Part shown: piece by piece, positions 53,872 to 60,885 of the stretch
Layout: every line of letters starts with the position of its first letter
Numbering within the stretch: the stretch's first letter is position 1
Assembly (NCBI GenBank): GCA_036121365.1
Contig: JAZAFR010000001.1
Location: 1-64,000 of the forward strand
Source: UBA7916 sp036121365
GTDB lineage: Bacteria > Pseudomonadota > Gammaproteobacteria > Comchoanobacterales > Comchoanobacteraceae
Direction of reading: 5' to 3'
DNA length: 64,000 bases
The notes under the pieces: model-generated
Told to the model about the DNA's origin: nothing
Databases searched by the model: none
What the model saw: only the letters and a program-made list of their open reading frames with translations
Translations under genes and position numbers: made by a program

Positions 53872-54549
53872 ATGAATAACAAAAGTGATTCAACTTACTC
53901 AAGTTACTTAACTTATTTTTCAGACAGTCTCTGTCCTAGACAGACTAGTCAGCCTGAAGCGCAGCTGCCTGAAGCGCAGATCATAGGTCGCATTTGTAAT
54001 ATTTTCAAAGTGCTTGACTCTGCCCGAAACCTAGATCAAGTTCAGCCATGGCAAACGGCAAAAGAGCGAATAGTAGAATTATTGCTTGCCAACGGACGCT
54101 ATGTTGTAAATAAAGATTTACCCTCTATTGACTACTCATCTTACACGATTAGAGACCTGGCAAGACATATGCAAGCTATCGAGCTGGATGATACTCCATC
54201 TACAACGCTGTGCCAGTCACTTTTTCCATGTTTTGACTGTTCTGAACCGATGCCTAAACCGCAATTACACAGATATACAGCGCTAGGGACACGCGTTGAT
54301 CGTACGGGAACCCCCCTGGCCTTGACCATGCTGGCACTCGAGAAGTTTACACGAGATTGGATCAGCAAAGAACCATTAAAAATACAGACCTCTCCGATGA
54401 TTAGAGAACCTGAACCCATTTTATCAGACAGTGTTAGGCCTGAGCAGAAAAACTCCAGAATCGTCACTCTACAACCGAATAAGTTGCAAGACAATATCCC
54501 GTTGCAAGAAGGCTCTCCTTCCTCTGCAGCCGAACATCCATCTATTTAG
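53872..54549 (+). CDS. Unknown protein, paralogue A of a two-gene family
   Basis: 225 residues, soluble, no known motif. It shares a diverged common core with the gene at 54924: I-x-x-IC-x-x-F, a Trp followed by an AK pair, a YT-x-x-x-LA-x-x-x-Q-x-x-EL segment (here YTIRDLARHMQAIELDD) and the C-terminal G[TS]PL[AT]-x-x-M-x-ALEK. The spacing of these blocks is similar, so duplication is likely. The tail after about residue 170 is unique and low-complexity. A promoter lies upstream and a hairpin follows the stop codon. Confidence 0.7.
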   Translation: MNNKSDSTYSSYLTYFSDSLCPRQTSQPEAQLPEAQIIGRICNIFKVLDSARNLDQVQPWQTAKERIVELLLANGRYVVNKDLPSIDYSSYTIRDLARHMQAIELDDTPSTTLCQSLFPCFDCSEPMPKPQLHRYTALGTRVDRTGTPLALTMLALEKFTRDWISKEPLKIQTSPMIREPEPILSDSVRPEQKNSRIVTLQPNKLQDNIPLQEGSPSSAAEHPSI

Positions 54550-54565
54550 CTCTAGATTTGTACTT

Positions 54566-54598
54566 GAATATCGCCCACTTATTCAAAGGGCGATATTC
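54566..54598 (+). terminator. Terminator-like hairpin
   Basis: An 11-bp perfect stem GAATATCGCCC / GGGCGATATTC (54566-54576 and 54588-54598); a run of eight T follows only after about 13 bases, so termination efficiency is uncertain. Confidence 0.55.
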
Positions 54599-54865
54599 TT
54601 ATCTAAAATGATTTTTTTTGTATATGTGATCACAATGATCGATGATACCCCACTTAAAGACCTCAGATAATCTTGCTGTTGATCATCTTGTGCCCTTTGT
54701 TGTCTGCATTTATTCCACCCTTGACCCATCCCTTGAATCCTTCTTGCCTCTCCATCGCCCTGGGCATACACCAGTTCCTGTGTCCCATTATTCCTCAATC
54801 TGATACTTTACAACCTAACCATTCCAGGCCAGCCTTCTAACTCAATCCCTTTTATCCCTTGTCTA
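54599..54865. other. Intergenic region between the paralogues
   Basis: A minus-strand frame of 71 codons (54798-54583) with Gln/Gly-rich product overlaps the hairpin; no ribosome-binding site or homologue is recognised, so I do not call it a gene. Confidence 0.4.
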
Positions 54866-54896
54866 TTGACATGTCTTTATTAATCCTGTGTACTGT
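54866..54896 (+). promoter_or_regulatory. Possible promoter of paralogue B
   Basis: TTGACA at 54866-54871 with TACTGT at 54891-54896; the 19-bp spacer is long. Confidence 0.35.
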
Positions 54897-54923
54897 TATT
54901 CATTATACCCATAGCGACACTTC

Positions 54924-55385
54924 ATGTTTACCTCTAGACCATTCCTAAGACACGACTATTCTGATGACTCTATTATTTTAGAAATCTGCACTGCATTTTC
55001 TCAATTCTTAGAAGACCCCTCCGAAAAATCCTGGTTTTTAGCGAAAAACAATGCTCTTAGCTTACTTGAAAAACAACCCCGTTATCAGTCCATCAGAACT
55101 CAGCGTGATGACATCAAGCACTGCAGAATAGAAGATGGCTACACACTTGACACACTGGCTCAAGAGCTACAGTACTACGAGCTTCGCGCCTTGGACGATA
55201 TGACCAATAATAACACACATTCAGAACAGACAACCCCATATGATTCATCCGCTCCTCTCTTGCGAAGACAATTGTCTATCTGGAACACGACCTCTGATTC
55301 TCACGGATCCCCTCTCACGTTTGCCATGCGCGCACTGGAAAAATATCAATTTGTAAAAAACCCCATGCAAGAGAGCCGCTTATAA
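54924..55385 (+). CDS. Unknown protein, paralogue B of a two-gene family
   Basis: 153 residues, soluble. The core shared with the gene at 53872 is SIILEICTAFSQFLED, WFLAKNNAL, YTLDTLAQELQYYELRALDD and GSPLTFAMRALEKYQF. It lacks the extra C-terminal tail of paralogue A. No function is recognisable. Adjacent position and same strand suggest a tandem duplication followed by strong divergence. No good Shine-Dalgarno before ATG 54924. Confidence 0.65.
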   Translation: MFTSRPFLRHDYSDDSIILEICTAFSQFLEDPSEKSWFLAKNNALSLLEKQPRYQSIRTQRDDIKHCRIEDGYTLDTLAQELQYYELRALDDMTNNNTHSEQTTPYDSSAPLLRRQLSIWNTTSDSHGSPLTFAMRALEKYQFVKNPMQESRL

Positions 55386-55637
55386 CCCCTCAGCGGAACT
55401 TCCATAACTTGACCTTTCTTCAGAGCACAGAAATAGCAACAATTCCCGCATCAATCCGATTGTTGAAATTTATGGCCTTGCTCCTCCAAACCATGACCAT
55501 AACCTGGCTGTATCCTGTGTCTTTCTTAGACACTCTTTTTATGGTTTAATGTCCCATAAAAATCTGAAATACAATCATCCCCCCCAACGATAAGGCCCCT
55601 CTGGCTTGACATTTTTGGCTCTCTGTCTTCATTATAT

Positions 55638-58600
55638 CTATTCTGACGGTCCTGACGGTCCTGACGATTCTGACGGTGCCTCTGGCGTTCTCTCCGCAAC
55701 AGTTTTAATTTCATCTTTTAAATCAGCCGCTTTAACACTCCCTTCCTTTGCCATCTCAAGCAAACCTGACAGTTTACTTGCTGCATCTCGATGAGTTTCT
55801 ATTTTGCCTAGATGTTCAGATGTTTCCCGATGCTGTGACTCTTTTGATCTGTCTATATGTTCAGATGTTTCCTGATGCAGTGACTCTTTTGAAGTGTCTC
55901 CTTCTGATACTTTTTGTATTACACTTTCCATTATTTTATCTTTCATTACTTTGAGTGCCGCATTTGTGATTTGCCCGAGACTCTCCTCCAAATTACGCTC
56001 TTTTATCTCTTCAACAGGTACCTCTTCAATAGGAATCGTCTTTACTTCAAATATCTTTTCAGTGCTTTCAGTGCTTTCAGTTCTTTCACCACTTATTGTC
56101 TCTACCTTTGTCTCTACTACCACTGCCTCATCTTTTATTTTACTCTGCACTTCATCTGCGGTTACATACTTATCTACCCCCATTTCCTTCACTCGAGCCG
56201 TGACTATTGCTTTGTTGAGTTCAACAATATCGTCAATATTCATATCTATACCGTCACCAGAGCCGATAGCATCTCTACTAGTCGTTTCTCCCCCAACTTT
56301 TTCCTTAATTCCTATTAATAACTCCACATCGCTCTTGTCTTGTAAATCTGCTAAGTCTTTATTTGCTAGATCTGTCAATAGGCTATCTGCATGTTTCTCT
56401 AAGCCCAGACCCTTTAATCGTTCTTTGACTATTTCTTTTGCTTTCTCTACTGCTTTGCCTATTGCTTTGTCGAGTTCGCCAATACTTTTAACATCCTCAA
56501 CATCCTGAGGTCTAGAAATAGAAACGATTGTATCTCTATTTGTCGTTTCTTCCGGCCCAACCTTTTCCTCAATTCCTATTAATAACTCCAAATCGCTCTT
56601 GTCTTGTAAACCTGCTAAGTCTTCATTTTGTAGATCTGTCAATAGGCCATCAGCATGCCCTCCTAAGCCCAGTCCCTTTAATCGTACTTTGACTATACAC
56701 TTGTTAATATCACCCTGTGTTTCTGCAATTGCTAATGCCCTGAAATCACTGTCATCCTTTATTTTCAATAATTTATCTCTGTTTGCTTCAGTTATTTCAC
56801 CTTTTCTCAGAAACTCACTTATTTTTGTTAGGGCTGTCTCTTTCACTGCTTTATTGAATTTACCTTCCAGATACTTCGTATAATAATCTCTGCGTTCTTC
56901 TTCTGAAACTCCCTTCACTCTTTCACGTATTTGGCCTATAAATCGGCAAATCCTACCGAATGCAACCGCAGGTGCGTACCATTTTCCAGGAGGAGAAAGA
57001 CTTTCTATTTGCTTGTCTGTAAATATTCGTAAATATTTCTCAGGCTCATCTATTCCACAATTATTTCTTAATTGATTAGAATATACCGCTGTTATATCTG
57101 CTTCCCTGGCACTTTTAATCGATTCTTCTAGTTTTACCTTCCCTTTTTCCCAGGCCTTAATTTTTTTCTCTAACACCTCTATTTCTCTTCTCTTCTTTTC
57201 TATTTTTTCATTAATTTTACCTTGTTCTTCACTGGTTGTTTTTGGTTCTAATTCACCTATTTCTGATTCTTTTTCTTCGATTTTTTCTTGTAGTTTTTGT
57301 ATTTTTTCTTCGATTTTCTTTTCACCTTTTGTCACCAACCCTTTGTTCATTTTTGCACACAAATGATCAACCTCTCGATTAACTAAAAATGCTGGATTCT
57401 CTTGTTCTGCAATTGCCACAAACACGCTCGGCATCAACGACCTTTTCCACGACTTGTTTGCTTGATGCTCCTGTGCTCCTTGCACATTCCCACCCGCTGA
57501 GTTATGAGCAGTCACTTTATCGTGGTACCCATCTTTGTCATGTAAATCATCAATTTCCTGATATGTAATCATCATATTATATATTGCAGTCATTTCAGGG
57601 GTGAACTCACTTTTCATTCTGTTATCTCCACCATTAGCATTCTTAGCTGCTTCATATATATCATTTAATCTATCAGGGTTTTCTTTGCCCATTTCATCAA
57701 CCAGGTTTTTAACCTTGTCTGGGTTAGGCATTTTCCAGTCTGGATCACGCATTAAGCTACTGGCCATTGCCTTTTTTATCATTTTGACCATTGCTGCTCT
57801 ATCTTTATTACTTTTGCACCCCTCTGAATAGAGATCATACGTCGCATTCAAAAGACCACTTGCGGCCGCCATTCTGAACAGGTGGTTATTGCTTGCTGCA
57901 CCACCAAAATCTCCAACATTTTTCTTAAAACTAAACTCTTCACTATCTTGCTGCTCATATACCTCCCTAAAAACCTGAAACTCTGCCATTCTTTCTATGC
58001 TTTCTGATGAATATTCACTCAAACTTGGGTAGTTTTTTTTCAAGTCTTCGGGTCTCATTGTTCCACAATAGACAGCTCGTAAGTCTTTCATTTGTTCTTC
58101 ATCTTCGAAAATTTCATCTATTATTTTACCTTGTGCAGTGACGTCTGCTTGGGCCTTTTCTCCTATTTTATATAAAGCATTATCATCTAGAGCATTTGAA
58201 TACGCTCCATACTTTTCTACTAAAATTTCTCGGTTCTCAGGTCTTTCTCCATATTTTTCTAATGCTTCTTCTATTTTCTTTTTTTTATCGCCTTCTACCC
58301 TTTCTTGTAGTGACAACTCCTTCTTTGACTCTTCTTGTAGTTTTTCCTCGAAACCATTGGTTGTACCACTTGTTTCAGCATCTGTTTCAGCATCTGCCAA
58401 TTCTGCCAATTCTGCCAATTCTGCCAATTTGTCACTGGGTATGCTCTCAAGAATCTCATAGTAATTACCTATTTTTAAATCAATCATCTTTGAGAGTATT
58501 GTTTTGGCGTCAGCAAGTCTTTTTGATCTTTTCTTGTTACTTTCTTCCACCCCTTCACTTAGTTTATCATTGAACTTTTTTTCCCCCCCAGCACGTCCAA

Positions 58601-59576
58601 TAGCACCTTGATCAATAAAGGAGAATATAAGCCCCCTATTTGTACTGGGGAATCTTTTTGTAGCCCCTTCTTTATCCTTCTCAAATCGTAACTCTCTCTT
58701 TTTAAAGTCCTCTGTAAGTTTTTCAGCATCTGATTTTCCAAAATGTGCAGTTGAATATTCCTCGGTTGTCCTGAAAGTTTGATACTCTCCTCCCGGTTCC
58801 CTCCTAGCATACTCTGTTTTAATTTTTAGTGCATTTCGTGTCACGATAAATAACTTCCCATCTACTAAATTGCTAAAATGAAACAACTTTGGGTCCACAC
58901 TTTTTAATCCTATGGATATACTCCTCAAGACTTCTTTTTTATTTTCATCTGAAAGTCCTTTTAATTTTTTCATATCAAATAAATTTTTTAAAGTTCCTTC
59001 ATTATTCTTAATAAATCCCCCTACATCACCATCCTCACTAAAACCGTCCTGTATTACCCGTAAGGCTTCTGTCACTTCTTGTGTATTTTCTGCCACTTCG
59101 ACTGTGGTTGTTATTTTTAGTTGCTGCCCACCTTCTTCTCCCCTTACGAACTCTTGCGTATTCAGGACTCCATCTTCTTTTTGGCGCCTTAAAGATAACA
59201 AGCCTAGAGCACCTTCCACTGATTTACCAGGTTTGACTGAAAACTCAAATTTATTATCGCCCACATCAGCATCTTCAGACATAGTAGTAGAAGCAGCAGC
59301 ATCAGCAGTATCACTAGCAGCAGTCCTAATATCAGTAAAATCAGTATCCGTAGTAGCAGCATTATAAGTAGCAGTACCAAGCCTTTTAGCACCAGCCTCA
59401 ATAGCAGTAAGAGCTGACAAAGTGCCAACACCAACACTAGCAACAGCACCAACACCAGCACCAACACCAACACCAACACAAAGAGCACTAACAGCAACAA
59501 CAACACTACCAGCCCGCGCGGCACCAATATTTAGATTACTCAAAAAAGTACTTTTCACATAAAATCCTTCAATCAC
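55638..59576 (-). CDS. Unknown 1312-residue repeat-rich protein
   Basis: Not recognised. In order: a Gly/Val/Ala-rich hydrophobic stretch (about 22-60; GVGVGAGVGAVASVGVG), possibly a membrane hairpin or glycine zipper; a charged region to about 380; ELAELAELA microsatellite; a Cys-poor helical core; a long coiled coil (about 745-805, KIEEKIQKLQEKIEEKESEI); two tandem copies of an 88-residue repeat (xRLKGLGLxxHADxLLTDL) with a partial third (about 955-1140); a C-terminal part with two 15-residue units SKESxHxETSEHxxx; and a GPSGPSE end. The start is GTG at 59576 with a weak ribosome-binding site. Size, coiled coil and repeats resemble secreted effectors of intracellular bacteria, but no effector domain is recognised. 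Confidence 0.8.
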   Translation of the reverse strand: MIEGFYVKSTFLSNLNIGAARAGSVVVAVSALCVGVGVGAGVGAVASVGVGTLSALTAIEAGAKRLGTATYNAATTDTDFTDIRTAASDTADAAASTTMSEDADVGDNKFEFSVKPGKSVEGALGLLSLRRQKEDGVLNTQEFVRGEEGGQQLKITTTVEVAENTQEVTEALRVIQDGFSEDGDVGGFIKNNEGTLKNLFDMKKLKGLSDENKKEVLRSISIGLKSVDPKLFHFSNLVDGKLFIVTRNALKIKTEYARREPGGEYQTFRTTEEYSTAHFGKSDAEKLTEDFKKRELRFEKDKEGATKRFPSTNRGLIFSFIDQGAIGRAGGEKKFNDKLSEGVEESNKKRSKRLADAKTILSKMIDLKIGNYYEILESIPSDKLAELAELAELADAETDAETSGTTNGFEEKLQEESKKELSLQERVEGDKKKKIEEALEKYGERPENREILVEKYGAYSNALDDNALYKIGEKAQADVTAQGKIIDEIFEDEEQMKDLRAVYCGTMRPEDLKKNYPSLSEYSSESIERMAEFQVFREVYEQQDSEEFSFKKNVGDFGGAASNNHLFRMAAASGLLNATYDLYSEGCKSNKDRAAMVKMIKKAMASSLMRDPDWKMPNPDKVKNLVDEMGKENPDRLNDIYEAAKNANGGDNRMKSEFTPEMTAIYNMMITYQEIDDLHDKDGYHDKVTAHNSAGGNVQGAQEHQANKSWKRSLMPSVFVAIAEQENPAFLVNREVDHLCAKMNKGLVTKGEKKIEEKIQKLQEKIEEKESEIGELEPKTTSEEQGKINEKIEKKRREIEVLEKKIKAWEKGKVKLEESIKSAREADITAVYSNQLRNNCGIDEPEKYLRIFTDKQIESLSPPGKWYAPAVAFGRICRFIGQIRERVKGVSEEERRDYYTKYLEGKFNKAVKETALTKISEFLRKGEITEANRDKLLKIKDDSDFRALAIAETQGDINKCIVKVRLKGLGLGGHADGLLTDLQNEDLAGLQDKSDLELLIGIEEKVGPEETTNRDTIVSISRPQDVEDVKSIGELDKAIGKAVEKAKEIVKERLKGLGLEKHADSLLTDLANKDLADLQDKSDVELLIGIKEKVGGETTSRDAIGSGDGIDMNIDDIVELNKAIVTARVKEMGVDKYVTADEVQSKIKDEAVVVETKVETISGERTESTESTEKIFEVKTIPIEEVPVEEIKERNLEESLGQITNAALKVMKDKIMESVIQKVSEGDTSKESLHQETSEHIDRSKESQHRETSEHLGKIETHRDAASKLSGLLEMAKEGSVKAADLKDEIKTVAERTPEAPSESSGPSGPSE
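56160..56700 (-). repeat. Tandem 88-residue domain repeat
   Basis: Two near-copies of an 88-residue unit in the large protein: RLKGLGL, HADxLLTDL, LADLQDKSDxELLIGIxEKV, then ELDKAI. DNA-level similarity is still high (CCCTTTAATCGT and TTGTCTTGTAAA recur about 270 bp apart), so the duplication is fairly recent. A diverged third half-unit follows. Confidence 0.8.
58393..58428 (-). repeat. 9-bp microsatellite, four copies
   Basis: TCTGCCAAT repeated four times perfectly, encoding ELAELAELAELA-type sequence; slippage would change length by three residues without frameshift. Confidence 0.9.
59250..59527 (-). other. Run of codons ending in T in the 1312-residue gene
   Basis: For about 90 codons near the 5' end almost every codon is NNT (GTT, GGT, GCT, ACT, GAT), unlike the rest of the gene. 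On the other frames this makes long false poly-Leu reading frames. Confidence 0.8.
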
Positions 59577-59962
59577 ACTTACATACTCTTATAGACTAAA
59601 ACCTACAAAAAATCCGAATTATTATTAATTTTTTTCATACCAGACATTCATCTTTATTGGCTTGATTTTCTTCTGTCTGATCCATGTTTAAATATTTTTA
59701 TTTATCATATGCTTATATGGAAACACCCTCATTTTCGCACATTCCACATTTTTCTTTGTTACACTGATTTTTTATATTCTGCTCTCTACTTCTATCTACT
59801 CTTATTGCTATTTTTACAGCGCAACCAACCATCACCTTCTGCAATAGCACATCAGTTATCTCATTTTCCTGCTCTGCTTCCCCATTTTCTCAATGACATG
59901 ATACAACACACACCCGCACAAAAACCTTCAATCAAAAAAGCGCCATTTTCATCTCAACTGAA
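59577..59962. other. Intergenic region upstream of the 1312-residue gene
   Basis: About 390 bases between two minus-strand genes (pcm stop side and the large gene start). A plus-strand frame (59709-60095) has no ribosome-binding site and runs 130 bases antisense into pcm; I do not call it. Confidence 0.4.
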
Positions 59963-60604
59963 TCACTCCTCATCTCGAATGAATGGCACAAAACGACAAT
60001 ACAATGGCACTTTGTGCCTGACAATCTTCCTAAGCTCGCCTCCAGATTTTTGCCATAACGTCATTGCCATCTTGTTGACATCCTCTTTGGCATAAGGCAA
60101 TAATAAAACGCCCCCGTCCTGCAAGGCATGCACCCAATTATTCGGAATATCACCCAAAACACCACAGGTTGCCATCAATACATCTAACCCCCTCTCCTGC
60201 AAATCCCAGCCACTCGCATGCGCCACCTGTACCCTCTCATACCCCAAACGTTTTAACCTCTCCTTTGCCGCCTGCGCCAATGGACCCACTCGCTCAATGC
60301 CAATCACACGCTCAAAAAACTCACTCAAAATCGCCACCTGATATCCCGAACCTGCTCCCATCTCACAAGCAAGCCCACTGCCCTTGGCCTCCTTTATCAC
60401 CATGTCTGTCATCATCGCCACCATAAATGGCTGCGAAATGGTCTGTCCATGCCCAATTGAACAAGGCCTATCCTCGTCTGTTCCGCCGAAATCTCCTCTG
60501 TCCAACCTCGACATCACATCCAAAATCCGCTCATCTATCGGATCATCCTGATAATACTTCGCATGCTTTTTGATTGCCTCTATCATCTCAGATCTTGCCA
60601 CCAT
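59963..60604 (-). CDS. pcm: Protein-L-isoaspartate O-methyltransferase family protein
   Basis: 213 residues of the PIMT family, which methylates isoaspartyl residues to start repair of aged proteins. Motifs: IGHGQTISQPFMVAMMTDMV (substrate/cofactor segment, usually IGxGQTISxP), SAM loop CEMGAGSGYQVAILSEFF and acidic residue in VIGIERV; DVLMATCGV stands where the family has DxIIVTAA. The family core is intact though diverged. Single gene with a minus-strand orientation divergent from uvrA. Confidence 0.85.
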   Translation of the reverse strand: MVARSEMIEAIKKHAKYYQDDPIDERILDVMSRLDRGDFGGTDEDRPCSIGHGQTISQPFMVAMMTDMVIKEAKGSGLACEMGAGSGYQVAILSEFFERVIGIERVGPLAQAAKERLKRLGYERVQVAHASGWDLQERGLDVLMATCGVLGDIPNNWVHALQDGGVLLLPYAKEDVNKMAMTLWQKSGGELRKIVRHKVPLYCRFVPFIRDEE

Positions 60605-60848
60605 TTCTCCTTCCCTCCATTCAATCCATTACCGCCATCCATGCCCATACAACCTCTACCCACTATACCACCCCAACCCAAACGATACCACCGATTCTAT
60701 TAGACTCCGTAGCTGCCGAGATTCAACCTCGCTACCCCCAATACCATCCGTTACCCAACATACACTTTAACACTCATATTCCTTGCCCAAACCACCCTCA
60801 AAACCTCCCATTAATCTGCGTGAATCCCTTCTCATCATAACCCGTATG

Positions 60849-60857
60849 TGTTATAAT
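60849..60857 (+). promoter_or_regulatory. Extended -10 promoter of uvrA
   Basis: TGT-TATAAT (TATAAT at 60852-60857); the -35 position (60829-60834, TTCTCA) is weak. No LexA-type CTGT-N8-ACAG box is seen. Confidence 0.55.
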
Positions 60858-60885
60858 TTTTGTCTATTTTTTTGCAAAACCTCTC

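Noticed and set aside
55536..55562. Hairpin TTTTTATGG / CCATAAAAA
   Set aside because: The stem is AT-rich and no T-run follows it on either strand, so I do not call it a terminator.
59204..59527. Poly-Leu minus-strand frame of 107 codons
   Set aside because: An artefact of the T-ending codon run in the 1312-residue gene read one base out of frame.
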